64,000 bases of DNA from Variovorax boronicumulans (lineage in GTDB: Bacteria; Pseudomonadota; Gammaproteobacteria; Burkholderiales; Burkholderiaceae_C): contig NZ_JAUSSG010000003.1 in NCBI RefSeq assembly GCF_030812215.1, forward strand, positions 62,001-126,000, in the 5' to 3' direction. Below the pieces are notes generated by a model. The model searched no databases. It saw only the letters and a program-made list of their open reading frames with translations, and was not told where the DNA came from. A program made the translations under genes and the position numbers. Of the stretch, positions 9,457 through 18,438 are shown one piece after another. Numbering within the stretch: position 1 is the stretch's first letter; each line of letters starts with the position of its first letter.

Positions 9457-10014
9457 ATGGCCACACCATCGTCCCCTTTTTCTTTTCTCGGCGACCTCTT
9501 CAACCGCATCGGCGAGCGTCTTCAGCCGCCGGACTGGGCGGTCCACGAGATCCAGCACCGCGCGGTCCTGTTCCTCAACCATGTGCTCCAGCAGGAGCCC
9601 GAGGCTCAGCAGCGGTTGCTGCGCCAACAGGGCAGGGTGGTGCGCTTCCAATGGCGCTTCGTGACGATGGAACTGGTCGCTACACCGGCCGGCCTGCTCG
9701 ACCTGGCGCCCGCAGGCTCCACGCCTGAACTCACGCTGACCGTCACCGACGATTCCCCCTTCGAGATCGCCCGCGCCACGCTGCGCGGCGACAAGCCCTC
9801 GGTGCAGATCGTCGGCGACGTGCAACTGGCCGCCGAGGTCAACTGGCTGGTCGACCACGTGCGCTGGGACGTCGAGGACGACCTCGCGCGCGTGATCGGC
9901 GATGTGCCCGCACACACCCTGGGCAATGGCGTGCGGCGCGTGGTGACGGCGCTGCGCCAGTTCGTCGGCGACCGCACGGCCAAGGCTGGCGGTTCGGCGG
10001 GCAACGCCGAATGA
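9457..10014 (+). CDS. ubiJ: SCP2-domain ubiquinone biosynthesis accessory factor
   Basis: The 185-residue protein lies between ubiE and ubiB, as UbiJ does in enterobacteria. E. coli UbiJ has an SCP2 lipid-binding domain and supports the Ubi enzyme complex. The N-terminal half ([22 protein letters not shown], quoted in part as [15 protein letters not shown]) and [27 protein letters not shown] helix (core [16 protein letters not shown]) fit the SCP2 accessory factor. The stop overlaps the ubiB ATG by 4 nt, so the two are probably co-translated. Confidence 0.86.
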   Translation: MATPSSPFSFLGDLFNRIGERLQPPDWAVHEIQHRAVLFLNHVLQQEPEAQQRLLRQQGRVVRFQWRFVTMELVATPAGLLDLAPAGSTPELTLTVTDDSPFEIARATLRGDKPSVQIVGDVQLAAEVNWLVDHVRWDVEDDLARVIGDVPAHTLGNGVRRVVTALRQFVGDRTAKAGGSAGNAE

Positions 10015-11576
10015 GGCGCTTCTATCGCGGCCTGTTCATCGTCTGGGTCGCGCTGCGCTACGGCCTGGACGAGCTCGTGCTCACGAGCTTTCAGAAGCCC
10101 TGGCTGCGCGTGGTGGCACGCGTGGTTTCCATCGGACGCAACCTCGACGCGCCGCGCGGCCAGCGGCTTCGCGAGGCGCTCGAGCGCCTGGGGCCCATCT
10201 TCGTGAAGTTCGGCCAGGTGCTGTCGACACGGCGAGACCTGCTGCCGCCCGACATCGCCGACGAACTCGCCTTCTTGCAGGACCGCGTGCCGCCGTTCCC
10301 CTCGGCAGTGGCCATTGCCACCATCGAGCGCGCGTTCCGCCGGCCGGTCGGCGATGTGTTCGTGCAGTTCGACGAGACGCCGATCGCCAGCGCCTCGATC
10401 GCGCAGGTGCACTTCGCGACCATCCGCACCAACCAGGGCGAGATCCGCGACGTGGCGGTGAAGGTGCTGCGCCCGAGCATGCGCGGCGTGATCGAGAAGG
10501 ACCTGGCGCTCATGGCCATGATGGCCGGCTGGGTCGAGAAACTTTCGCCCGACGGCAAGCGCCTGAAGCCGCGCGAGGTGGTCGGCGAGTTCGACAAGTA
10601 CCTGCACGACGAGCTCGACCTGGTGCGCGAGGCTGCCAACGCGGCCCAGCTGCGCCGCAACATGACCGAGCTCGACCTGGTGCTGATCCCGGAGATGTTC
10701 TGGGACTTCTGCCACCCCGAGGTGATCGTGATGGAGCGCATGAATGGCGTGCCCATTGCCCAGCTCGACCGTCTGCGTGCCGCCGGCGTCGACATTCCCA
10801 AGCTTGCGCGCGACGGCGTCACGATCTTCTTCACCCAGGTGTTCCGCGACGGTTTCTTCCACGCCGACATGCACCCGGGCAACATCCAGGTGAGCCTGGC
10901 GCCCGAGACCTTCGGGCGCTACATCTCACTCGATTTCGGGATCATCGGCACGCTCACCGAGTCGGACAAGGAATACCTCGCGCAGAACTTCGTGGCCTTC
11001 TTCCGGCGCGACTACAAGCGCGTGGCCGAGCTGCACCTGGAAAGCGGCTGGGTGCCCGAGGGCACGCGCATCGACGAGCTGGAAGCGGCGATCCGCACCG
11101 TCTGCGAGCCGTACTTCGACCGGCCGCTGAAGGAAATCTCGTTGGGCATGGTGCTGATGCGCCTGTTCCAGACCTCGCGGCGCTTCCATGTGGAAATCCA
11201 GCCGCAGCTGGTGCTGCTGCAGAAGACGCTGCTCAACATCGAGGGTCTCGGCCGCCAGCTCGACCCCGAACTCGACCTCTGGCACACGGCCAAGCCCTTC
11301 CTCGAAAAGTGGATGGTTGACCAGATCGGGCCGAAGAAGCTGCTGCAGCAGCTGAAGGCCGAAGCGCCGCGCTACGCAAAATTGCTGCCGCAATTGCCTC
11401 GATTGCTGCACGATTTCCTGGAAAATCGGCCGCCCGATCACCGCCGCGAGCTGTTGGAGCTGCTGGCCGCGCAAAAGCGCACCAACAAGCTGCTCCAGAC
11501 CATCATCTACGGTGGCATAGGTTTTGTATTGGGGTTGCTCGCCATGCAGTTGCTGGTGCGTGTGAAGTTGTTCTAG
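10011..11576 (+). CDS. ubiB: ABC1/UbiB-family ubiquinone biosynthesis kinase-like protein
   Basis: The 521-residue membrane-associated atypical kinase/ATPase is needed for ubiquinone synthesis. It shows the KxGQ motif ([15 protein letters not shown], about 64-78), the Ala-rich loop region [17 protein letters not shown] (about 118-134), the invariant Lys in VAVKVLRP, the ADMHPGNI catalytic-loop equivalent (about 284-291) and LDFGIIG (DFG equivalent). The C-terminus has two hydrophobic helices ([16 protein letters not shown]), as in E. coli UbiB. It follows ubiJ with overlapping start and stop. Confidence 0.96.
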   Translation: MRRFYRGLFIVWVALRYGLDELVLTSFQKPWLRVVARVVSIGRNLDAPRGQRLREALERLGPIFVKFGQVLSTRRDLLPPDIADELAFLQDRVPPFPSAVAIATIERAFRRPVGDVFVQFDETPIASASIAQVHFATIRTNQGEIRDVAVKVLRPSMRGVIEKDLALMAMMAGWVEKLSPDGKRLKPREVVGEFDKYLHDELDLVREAANAAQLRRNMTELDLVLIPEMFWDFCHPEVIVMERMNGVPIAQLDRLRAAGVDIPKLARDGVTIFFTQVFRDGFFHADMHPGNIQVSLAPETFGRYISLDFGIIGTLTESDKEYLAQNFVAFFRRDYKRVAELHLESGWVPEGTRIDELEAAIRTVCEPYFDRPLKEISLGMVLMRLFQTSRRFHVEIQPQLVLLQKTLLNIEGLGRQLDPELDLWHTAKPFLEKWMVDQIGPKKLLQQLKAEAPRYAKLLPQLPRLLHDFLENRPPDHRRELLELLAAQKRTNKLLQTIIYGGIGFVLGLLAMQLLVRVKLF

Positions 11577-11587
11577 AGGAGATTCCC

Positions 11588-13036
11588 GTGCTGCTGACGT
11601 TGGTTGTCGTCTATCTGCTGGTCACCATCGCCATCGGGCTCTACGCCGCCAAGCGGGTGAAGAACACCACCGACTTCGCCATCGCGGGGCGGCACCTGCC
11701 GCTCTTCATGATCGTGACGACCACCTTCGCGACCTGGTTCGGGTCCGAAACGGTGCTCGGCATCCCGGCCAAGTTCATCGAGGGCGGGCTGAACGGCGTG
11801 GTCGAAGACCCGTTCGGCGCGGGCACCTGCCTGATCCTGGTGGGCCTGTTCTTCGCGGGCAAGCTGTACCGCATGACGCTGCTGACCATCAGCGACTACT
11901 ACCGCGAGCGCTACGGCCGCAGTGTCGAGGTGGCCTGCACGCTCATCATCATGCTGAGCTACCTGGGCTGGGTCTCGGCGCAGGTCACGGCGCTCGGGCT
12001 GGTGTTCAACGTGCTCTCGGGCAATGCCATCAGCATTCCGCTGGGCATGGTGATCGGGGTGGTCTCGATCCTGGCCTACACGCTCTTTGGCGGCATGTGG
12101 TCGGTGGCTGTGACCGACTTCATCCAGATGATCATCCTGGTTGCGGGCCTGGCGATCATCGCCATGTTCGCCGGCAACATGGCCGGCGGCGCCGACAAGG
12201 TGGTGGCTTTCGCGGTCAGCAAGGACCTCTTCAAGTTCTGGCCCGAGCCCAACTGGCACGACATGGTGTTCTTCTTCGCGGCCGCCATCACGATGATGCT
12301 GGGCTCCATTCCGCAGCAGGACGTGTTCCAGCGCGTGATGTCGGCCAACAGCGTCAAGGCCGCCCAGCGCGGCCCGGTGATCGGCGGAGTGGCCTACATC
12401 CTGTTCGCCTTCGTGCCGATGTTCCTGGTGGCCAGCGCGCTCCTGATCATGCCGGACGAGGTGGCCGTGCTGCTGAAGGAAGATCCGCAGAAGGTGCTGC
12501 CCACGCTGGTGCTGCAGAAGATGCCATTCGTGATGCAGGTGCTGTTCTTCGGCGCGCTGCTGTCGGCCATCAAGTCGACCGCCTCGGCCACGCTCTTGGC
12601 GCCCAGCGTCACCTTCACCGAGAACATCTGGCGCCAGTTCCGCCCCGCGGGCACCGACCGCCAGAATCTGATGACCATGCGCATCACGGTGCTGCTGTTC
12701 AGCGTTGCCGTGCTGGCCTACGCCATCCGCATGCAGGGCACGCCGATCTACGAACTGGTTTCGGGCGCCTACCAGGTGCCGCTGGTGGGCGCCTTCGTGC
12801 CGCTGGTGTGCGGCCTGTACTGGCGCCGCGCCACCACGCAGGGGGCGGTTGCGTCGATCCTGCTGGGCATCGGCACCTGGCTGCTGTTCCTGGCAATGCC
12901 CTGGGGCGCCGTTTTTCCGGCCCAACTGGCGGGTGTTCTGGCTTCGTTCACCGGCATGGTGGCCGGCTCGCTGCTGCCGCAGTGGGTAGCGAACACTCAC
13001 ACGCCACACCGGCCGCTGGCCACCGAAGCGGCCTGA
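11588..13036 (+). CDS. Sodium:solute symporter family permease
   Basis: A 482-residue integral membrane protein with about 12-13 hydrophobic helices. YAAKRVKNTTDFAIAGRHLP near residues 20-39 is the usual first loop of the SSS (PutP/PanF-like) family, and GSETVLGIPAKFIEGG and SDYYRERYGRS are further family motifs. The substrate is not identifiable; acetate, proline, pantothenate and choline carriers all belong here. It starts with GTG, preceded by GAGGAGA. It follows ubiB by 11 nt and may be co-transcribed with it. Confidence 0.9.
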   Translation: MLLTLVVVYLLVTIAIGLYAAKRVKNTTDFAIAGRHLPLFMIVTTTFATWFGSETVLGIPAKFIEGGLNGVVEDPFGAGTCLILVGLFFAGKLYRMTLLTISDYYRERYGRSVEVACTLIIMLSYLGWVSAQVTALGLVFNVLSGNAISIPLGMVIGVVSILAYTLFGGMWSVAVTDFIQMIILVAGLAIIAMFAGNMAGGADKVVAFAVSKDLFKFWPEPNWHDMVFFFAAAITMMLGSIPQQDVFQRVMSANSVKAAQRGPVIGGVAYILFAFVPMFLVASALLIMPDEVAVLLKEDPQKVLPTLVLQKMPFVMQVLFFGALLSAIKSTASATLLAPSVTFTENIWRQFRPAGTDRQNLMTMRITVLLFSVAVLAYAIRMQGTPIYELVSGAYQVPLVGAFVPLVCGLYWRRATTQGAVASILLGIGTWLLFLAMPWGAVFPAQLAGVLASFTGMVAGSLLPQWVANTHTPHRPLATEAA

Positions 13037-13064
13037 GAGCGCCCCCGGCAGCAGGGTGGGCCCT

Positions 13065-13070
13065 TATAAT
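13065..13070 (+). promoter_or_regulatory. Consensus -10 box TATAAT upstream of the fmdB-DUF502-aspS group
   Basis: A perfect sigma-70 -10 hexamer in a GC-rich background, 50 nt before the FmdB start and at a change of operon. No convincing -35 is present at 17 bp. Confidence 0.4.
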
Positions 13071-13119
13071 CGAGGGCTTTGCGAGCGGCAGCTGCGCCGC
13101 TTTTGGACCCTATTTCCCC

Positions 13120-13455
13120 ATGCCCATCTACGCCTACAAGTGCAGCGCCTGCGGCTTTGCCAAGGACGCTTTGCAGAAGATGTCCGACGCGCCCCTCACG
13201 GTGTGCCCGGCGTGCGGCGCCAGCGCCTTCGAAAAGCAGGTCACGGCCGCCGGTTTCCAGCTCAAGGGATCGGGCTGGTACGTGACCGATTTCCGCGAAG
13301 GCGGCGGCAAGAAGGCCGAGCCGGCCACCGCCCCCGTGGCGAGCGAAGGCGCCAAGCCCGCCGAGTCTTCCTCCTCCAGCGCCGCCGCGCCGAGCTCCGC
13401 GCCCGCCCCGGCGCCTGCTCCCGCCCCGGCCCCCGCCGCCAAGAGCGCCGACTGA
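13120..13455 (+). CDS. FmdB-family zinc-ribbon regulatory protein
   Basis: The 111-residue protein starts MPIYAYKCSACG and has two CxxC pairs (CSAC about 8-11, CPAC about 28-31), which form the FmdB-type zinc ribbon (about 1-42). The family is named after a protein linked to formamidase regulation, but most members are uncharacterised. Residues 60-111 are a low-complexity Ala, Pro and Ser tail with an (AP)n run, probably disordered. It lies 10 nt upstream of the DUF502 gene and before aspS, a common arrangement in Burkholderiales. Confidence 0.9.
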   Translation: MPIYAYKCSACGFAKDALQKMSDAPLTVCPACGASAFEKQVTAAGFQLKGSGWYVTDFREGGGKKAEPATAPVASEGAKPAESSSSSAAAPSSAPAPAPAPAPAPAAKSAD

Positions 13456-13465
13456 GACTCCGCCC

Positions 13466-14098
13466 ATGCTCGCCCTGCGCAAATGGTTGTTCTCCGGCTT
13501 GCTGGTGATCGTTCCGCTGTTCATCACCCTGGCGGTGCTGAAGTGGATCATCGACACGCTGGACCAGACGCTGTGGGTGCTCCCGGCCGTCTGGCAGAAA
13601 TGGCTGTTCGAGAACAACATCCGCGGCCTGGGCGTGCTGCTCACGCTGGCGATCCTGCTGGTGGTCGGCGCCATTGCGAGCAACTTCGTCGGCAAGCGCC
13701 TGCTGGGCTGGGGCGATGCGGTGGTGCGGCGCATTCCGGTCGTGCGCTCGATCTATTCGAGCGTCAAGCAGGTCTCGGATACGCTGTTCTCCGAGAACGG
13801 CAACGCCTTCCGCACCGCGGTGCTGATCCAGTGGCCGCGCGAGAACGTGTGGACCATCGCCTTCGTGACCGGCGCGCCCGGCAACGAGGTGGCCGAGCAC
13901 CTGGGCACCGAGGAATTCCTCAGCGTCTACGTGCCGACCACGCCCAATCCCACGGGCGGCTACTTCGTCATGCTCCGCCGCAGCGACTGCGTCGAACTGA
14001 AGATGAGCGTGGACGAAGCGCTCAAGTACATCGTCTCGATGGGGGTGGTCGTTCCAGGCGGCCCCTCCACGGTGGCGATCAAGCCATCCAACTCATAA
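13466..14098 (+). CDS. DUF502 inner-membrane protein
   Basis: The 210-residue DUF502 protein has two N-terminal transmembrane helices (about 7-28 and 53-75), separated by the short [16 protein letters not shown] segment, then a conserved soluble domain with [20 protein letters not shown] (about 85-104) and [14 protein letters not shown] (about 152-165). The function is unknown. It is sandwiched between fmdB and aspS; the tight 5' spacing suggests that all three are one transcript. Confidence 0.9.
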   Translation: MLALRKWLFSGLLVIVPLFITLAVLKWIIDTLDQTLWVLPAVWQKWLFENNIRGLGVLLTLAILLVVGAIASNFVGKRLLGWGDAVVRRIPVVRSIYSSVKQVSDTLFSENGNAFRTAVLIQWPRENVWTIAFVTGAPGNEVAEHLGTEEFLSVYVPTTPNPTGGYFVMLRRSDCVELKMSVDEALKYIVSMGVVVPGGPSTVAIKPSNS

Positions 14099-14135
14099 AA
14101 ACGAACGCGCCACGACGGCGCCGGAAGTCATCCCT

Positions 14136-15941
14136 ATGGCCATGCGTACTCACTATTGCGGTCTTGTGACCGAAGCCCTGTTGGGCCAGACCGTCACCCT
14201 GTGCGGGTGGGTCAACCGTCGCCGCGACCACGGCGGCGTGATCTTCATCGACGTGCGCGACCGCGAAGGCTACGTGCAGGTGGTGTGCGACCCCGATCGC
14301 GCCTCCACCTTCGCCGTGGCCGAGGGCCTGCGCAACGAGTTCTGCGTGCAGATCACCGGCCTCGTGCGCGCCCGTCCCGAAGGCACCGTGAACGACCAGC
14401 TCAAGAGCGGCAAGATCGAAGTGCTGTGCCACGAGCTCAAGGTGCTCAACCCGTCGGTCACGCCGCCGTTCCTGCTGGACGACGACAACCTCTCGGAAAC
14501 CACCCGCCTCACGCACCGCGTGCTCGACCTGCGCCGCCCGGCCATGCAGCGCAACATGATGCTTCGCTACAAGGTGACGATGGAGACGCGCAAGTTCCTC
14601 GATGCCAACGGCTTCATCGACATCGAGACGCCGATGCTGGGCAAGTCCACGCCCGAAGGCGCGCGCGACTACTTGGTGCCCAGCCGCGTGCACGACGGCA
14701 GCTTCTTCGCGCTGCCGCAGTCGCCCCAGCTCTTCAAGCAGCTGCTGATGGTGGCCGGCTACGACCGCTACTACCAGATCGTGAAGTGCTTCCGCGACGA
14801 AGACCTGCGTGCCGACCGCCAGCCCGAATTCACGCAGATCGACATCGAGACCTCGTTCCTCGCCGAAGAAGAAATCCGCGAGATGTTCGAAGGGATGATC
14901 CGCAACGTGTTCCGCAACGCCGCGGGCATCGACCTGCCGGTGTTCCCGACCATGACGTACGGCGACGCGATGTTCAAGTACGGCTCGGACAAGCCTGACC
15001 TGCGCGTGAAGCTTGAATTCACCGAACTCACCGAGCTCATGAAGCGCGTGGAATTCAAGGTGTTCTCGAACGCCGCCACCATGGCCGGCGGCCGTGTCGT
15101 GGCGCTGCGCGTGCCGGGCGGCGGTGCCGAGGGCGGCTTGTCGCGCGGCGAGATCGACGCGTATCAAGAGTTCGTCAAGATCTACGGCGCCAAGGGCCTG
15201 GCCTACATCAAGGTGAACGACGCGCAAGCCGGCCGCGAAGGCCTGCAGAGCCCGATCGTGAAGAACCTGGACGACAACACGCTGGCCGAGATCATCGCCC
15301 GCACGGGCGCGCGCAACGGCGACATCCTGTTCTTCGGCGCCGACAAGGAAAAGATCGTCAATGACGCCATCGGCGCGCTGCGCGTGAAGATCGGCCACAG
15401 CGCCTTCGGCAAGAAGAGCGGCCTGTTCGACGACCGCTGGGCGCCGCTCTGGGTGGTCGACTTCCCGATGTTCGAGTTCGACGAGGAAGGCCAGCGCTGG
15501 AGCGCCGTGCACCACCCGTTCACCGCACCGAAGGACGGCCACGAAGACCTCATGGACACCGCCCCCGAGAAGTGCATCGCCAAGGCCTACGACATGGTGC
15601 TCAACGGCATCGAGATGGGCGGCGGCTCGGTGCGTATCCACCGCGAGGAAGTGCAGAGCAAGGTGTTCCGCGCGCTGAAGATCAGTGCCGAGGACGCGCA
15701 GCTCAAGTTCGGCTTCCTGCTGGACGCGCTGCAGTACGGCGCCCCGCCGCACGGCGGCATCGCCATCGGCCTGGACCGCCTGGTCATGCTGATGACCGGC
15801 GCCGAGTCGATCCGCGACGTGATCGCCTTCCCCAAGACCCAGCGCGCGCAAGACCTGCTGACGCAGGCGCCGAGCCCGGTCGACGAGAAGCAGCTGCGCG
15901 AACTGCACATCAAGCTGCGCAACACGCCCCAAGCGGCCTGA
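14136..15941 (+). CDS. aspS: Aspartyl-tRNA synthetase
   Basis: The 601-residue class II synthetase of the bacterial type charges tRNA-Asp. An N-terminal OB-fold anticodon-binding domain begins [11 protein letters not shown] and contains [24 protein letters not shown] strands (core [15 protein letters not shown]). The flipping-loop motif [20 protein letters not shown] (about 165-185) and motif 2 ([18 protein letters not shown], about 215-232) follow. A bacterial GAD insertion domain occupies about 300-410, and motif 3 [16 protein letters not shown] lies near 540. Length and order are normal. Whether it is discriminating, or also charges tRNA-Asn, cannot be judged here. Confidence 0.97.
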   Translation: MAMRTHYCGLVTEALLGQTVTLCGWVNRRRDHGGVIFIDVRDREGYVQVVCDPDRASTFAVAEGLRNEFCVQITGLVRARPEGTVNDQLKSGKIEVLCHELKVLNPSVTPPFLLDDDNLSETTRLTHRVLDLRRPAMQRNMMLRYKVTMETRKFLDANGFIDIETPMLGKSTPEGARDYLVPSRVHDGSFFALPQSPQLFKQLLMVAGYDRYYQIVKCFRDEDLRADRQPEFTQIDIETSFLAEEEIREMFEGMIRNVFRNAAGIDLPVFPTMTYGDAMFKYGSDKPDLRVKLEFTELTELMKRVEFKVFSNAATMAGGRVVALRVPGGGAEGGLSRGEIDAYQEFVKIYGAKGLAYIKVNDAQAGREGLQSPIVKNLDDNTLAEIIARTGARNGDILFFGADKEKIVNDAIGALRVKIGHSAFGKKSGLFDDRWAPLWVVDFPMFEFDEEGQRWSAVHHPFTAPKDGHEDLMDTAPEKCIAKAYDMVLNGIEMGGGSVRIHREEVQSKVFRALKISAEDAQLKFGFLLDALQYGAPPHGGIAIGLDRLVMLMTGAESIRDVIAFPKTQRAQDLLTQAPSPVDEKQLRELHIKLRNTPQAA

Positions 15942-15948
15942 TGCAGCC

Positions 15949-16425
15949 ATGACGACCAGCACCCGGCCCTGGAAAATCCCGGAGTCGGTGCTGGTCGTGA
16001 TCCACACGCCGGCACTCGATGTGCTGCTGATCCGGCGTGCGGATGCCGAGACCGACTTCTGGCAGTCGGTCACCGGCAGCAAGGACGCGGTCGACGAGCC
16101 GCTCGCGCTCACCGCCGCACGCGAGGTGGCCGAGGAAACCGGCATCGATTGCAGCGAGGGCACGCCGCTCGCCTCGCAACTGGTCGACTGGCAACTGCGC
16201 AACGTCTACGAGATCTACCCGCGCTGGCGTGCCCGCTACGAGCCCGGTGTCACGCACAACACCGAGCACCTGTTCAGCCTCTGCGTGCCCGATCGCCTGG
16301 CGCCCCGGCTCGATCCGCGCGAACACACCGATTGGAAATGGCTGCCGTACCACGAGGCCGCCGACCTGTGCTTTTCCCCGTCGAACGCCGAAGCCATTCT
16401 GTTGCTGCCAGAATTTGCGCGATGA
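15949..16425 (+). CDS. nudB: Dihydroneopterin triphosphate diphosphatase (Nudix)
   Basis: The 158-residue Nudix hydrolase removes pyrophosphate from dihydroneopterin triphosphate, the step after GTP cyclohydrolase I in folate synthesis. The Nudix box is visible as GSKDAVDEPLALTAAREVAE plus ETGI (about 40-63), close to GX5EX7REUXEEXGU. PESVLVVIHTPALDVLLI at the N-terminus and WKWLPYHEAADLCFSPSNAEAI at the end (core WKWLPYHEAADL) are NudB-like. It starts 7 nt after aspS, and its stop overlaps the next ATG (ATGA). Confidence 0.92.
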   Translation: MTTSTRPWKIPESVLVVIHTPALDVLLIRRADAETDFWQSVTGSKDAVDEPLALTAAREVAEETGIDCSEGTPLASQLVDWQLRNVYEIYPRWRARYEPGVTHNTEHLFSLCVPDRLAPRLDPREHTDWKWLPYHEAADLCFSPSNAEAILLLPEFAR

Positions 16426-17192
16426 ACCAGCCGGTAGCCGCAACAGCAGCCAACAACCTCCGGGTCGCGACCTACAACATCCACAAGGGTGTGCAGGGCA
16501 TCGGGCCCGCCCGGCGACTCGAGATCCACAACCTCGGCCACGCGATCGAGCAACTCGACGCCGACATCATTTGCCTGCAAGAGGTGCGCAAGATGAACCG
16601 GCAGGCCGCCGCCCGATTCGCGCGCTGGCCCGAGCTGCCGCAGGCCGACTTCCTCGCCCCCGAGGGCTACACCGCCGTCTATGAGACCAACGCCGTCACG
16701 CGCCATGGCGAGCATGGCAATGCGCTGCTCACGCGCTGGCCCGTGATCCGTACCGGCCACCAGGACATCTCCGACCACCGCTTCGAACAACGCGGGTTGC
16801 TGCACGTCGTGATGGAAGTCGAAGGGCAACCGGTGCATGCCATCGTGGTGCACCTGGGCCTCATCAAGGGCAGCCGTGTGCGGCAGATCGCGCGCCTGCG
16901 GGAATTCATCGACCGCGAAGTGCCGGCCGACGAGGCCGTGGTCGTGGCCGGCGATTTCAACGATTGGGGCGCGCGCATGCGCTATGCCATGAACGCGATG
17001 GGCCTGCGCGACGCCAGCGACCTGCGCGGCCCACGCACGCTCACCTACCCCTCGCGGCTGCCAGTGGCGCAGCTCGATTTCGTCTACGGCCGCAAGCTCG
17101 AGCCGCTGTCCTGCACCGTCCCGCGCGGCCCGATCTGGGCGCGGATGTCCGATCACCTCCCGCTGGTAGCTGACTTCACGCTACCTAATTGA
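16422..17192 (+). CDS. Endonuclease/exonuclease/phosphatase family protein
   Basis: The 256-residue EEP-fold metal-dependent hydrolase has motifs RVATYNIHKGVQG (about 13-25), the metal-binding Glu in CLQEVRKMN (about 52-60), HLGLIKGSRVRQI, AGDFNDWG (about 180-187) and a terminal SDHLPLVADF (about 243-252), the catalytic His-Asp pair. The substrate may be nucleic acid or a phospholipid or inositol phosphate. It is translationally coupled to nudB. Its last codons and stop (CTACCTAATTGA) fall inside a dispersed GCTAY/RATAGC repeat, so the native C-terminus may have been replaced by the repeat. Confidence 0.92.
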   Translation: MNQPVAATAANNLRVATYNIHKGVQGIGPARRLEIHNLGHAIEQLDADIICLQEVRKMNRQAAARFARWPELPQADFLAPEGYTAVYETNAVTRHGEHGNALLTRWPVIRTGHQDISDHRFEQRGLLHVVMEVEGQPVHAIVVHLGLIKGSRVRQIARLREFIDREVPADEAVVVAGDFNDWGARMRYAMNAMGLRDASDLRGPRTLTYPSRLPVAQLDFVYGRKLEPLSCTVPRGPIWARMSDHLPLVADFTLPN

Positions 17193-17229
17193 TAGCATTG
17201 TTCCGAGAAGGGACGGGCGTTGCAGCCCG
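17180..17229 (+). repeat. GCTAY-N6-RATAGC-N15-GACG dispersed repeat, copy B
   Basis: GCTAC, 6 nt, GATAGC, 15 nt, GACG and GCGTTG, with the same spacing as copies A and C. The TGA stop of the EEP gene overlaps GATAGC by two bases, so the element supplies the end of that gene. Confidence 0.6.
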
Positions 17230-17265
17230 AATGTCTTGGAGCCATTCACTGGTACGATCCCCGCC

Positions 17266-17997
17266 ATGCTGAGGAAAACCGACGTCGAACCGCTCCCCGA
17301 TCGAAAAGACGATGACGAGGGCACGCCCGTCTCCGTCAAGATCCGCGAGCGCCTGAATGCAGCGCGCAAGCGCTTCAATGCCAACGACAACATCGCCGAG
17401 TTCATCGAGCCCGGCGAACTGGAGTCGCTGCTCGACGAGGTCGAGGTCAAGATGAAGGCCGTGCTCGAGAGCCTCGTCATCGACGTGGAGAACGACCACA
17501 ACACCGACAACACCGCGCGCCGCGTGGCCAAGATGTACCTGAACGAGGTGTTCCGCGGCCGCTACGTACCGCCACCCGCGCTCACCGAATTCCCCAATGC
17601 CGAGCACCTGAACGAGCTGATGATCGTCGGCCCGATCACCGTGCGCAGCGCCTGCTCGCACCATTTCTGCCCGATCATCGGCAAGCTCTGGATCGGCGTG
17701 ATGCCCAACGAGCACACCAACGTGATCGGCCTGTCGAAATACGCGCGCCTGGCCGAATGGGTCATGGGCCGTCCGCAGATCCAGGAAGAGGCCGTGGTGC
17801 AGCTGGCCGACCTGATCCAGGAAAAGACGCAGCCCGACGGCCTTGCGCTCGTCATGGAAGCCGAGCACTTCTGCATGGCCTGGCGCGGCGTGAAGGAAAT
17901 GGACAGCAAGATGATCAATTCCGTCATGCGCGGCGTATTCCTGAAAGACCCGAGCCTGCGCCGCGAATTCCTTTCCCTCCTGCCGAGAAAGAGCTGA
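17266..17997 (+). CDS. folE: GTP cyclohydrolase I
   Basis: The 243-residue type I enzyme converts GTP to 7,8-dihydroneopterin triphosphate, the entry to tetrahydrofolate. Zinc and catalytic residues are visible in VRSACSHHFCPIIGK (about 125-139; Cys and His) and the second zinc Cys in EHFCMAWRGV (about 202-211). NTARRVAKMYLNEVFRG is the usual subunit-interface helix. The start at 17,266 gives MLRKTDVEPLPD; a longer in-frame start 10 codons upstream would be repeat-derived. It stands three genes after aspS and two after nudB, whose product uses FolE's product. The BLUF gene follows after 2 nt. Confidence 0.96.
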   Translation: MLRKTDVEPLPDRKDDDEGTPVSVKIRERLNAARKRFNANDNIAEFIEPGELESLLDEVEVKMKAVLESLVIDVENDHNTDNTARRVAKMYLNEVFRGRYVPPPALTEFPNAEHLNELMIVGPITVRSACSHHFCPIIGKLWIGVMPNEHTNVIGLSKYARLAEWVMGRPQIQEEAVVQLADLIQEKTQPDGLALVMEAEHFCMAWRGVKEMDSKMINSVMRGVFLKDPSLRREFLSLLPRKS

Positions 17998-17999
17998 AC

Positions 18000-18422
18000 A
18001 TGCTGGTCCGTCTTCTCTACGCGAGCCGCGCCGTCGACACCAGCCCCGCGGCCATCGAGGCGATCCTTGCGAAGTCGCGCACGCACAACCCGGCGTGCGG
18101 CATCACCGGCATCCTTTGCTACGGTGCCGGTACCTTCCTGCAAGCCATCGAGGGTGGGCGTGACGCCATCAGCGATCTGTACGGCCACATCCAGCGCGAT
18201 GCGCGCCACAAGGACGTGGTGCTGCTGCACTACGAAGAAATCTCCGAGCGCCGTTTCGGCGGCTGGACGATGGGGCAGGTCAACCTCTCGAAGCTCAATG
18301 CCTCGACGCTGCTCAAGTATTCCGAGAAGCCCGAGCTCGACCCGTACAAGGTCTCGGGCAAGGTCTCGCTGGCGCTGCTCGAAGAGCTGATGGCCACCGC
18401 CGCCATCGTCGGCCGCCACTGA
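18000..18422 (+). CDS. Stand-alone BLUF blue-light photoreceptor
   Basis: The 140-residue protein is almost entirely one BLUF domain, which binds FAD and senses blue light. The residues that define the photocycle are all present and spaced as in AppA: Tyr7 (RLLYASRA), Asn30 (THNPACGITGILCY), Gln48 (GTFLQAIEG), Trp89 and Met91 (GGWTMGQV). There is no attached EAL, GGDEF or other output domain, so signalling must go through a protein partner or the C-terminal helices (100-140). The ATG lies 2 nt after folE, so the two are almost certainly co-transcribed. Confidence 0.93.
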   Translation: MLVRLLYASRAVDTSPAAIEAILAKSRTHNPACGITGILCYGAGTFLQAIEGGRDAISDLYGHIQRDARHKDVVLLHYEEISERRFGGWTMGQVNLSKLNASTLLKYSEKPELDPYKVSGKVSLALLEELMATAAIVGRH

Positions 18423-18438
18423 TCCCGGTTCCGCCGGG

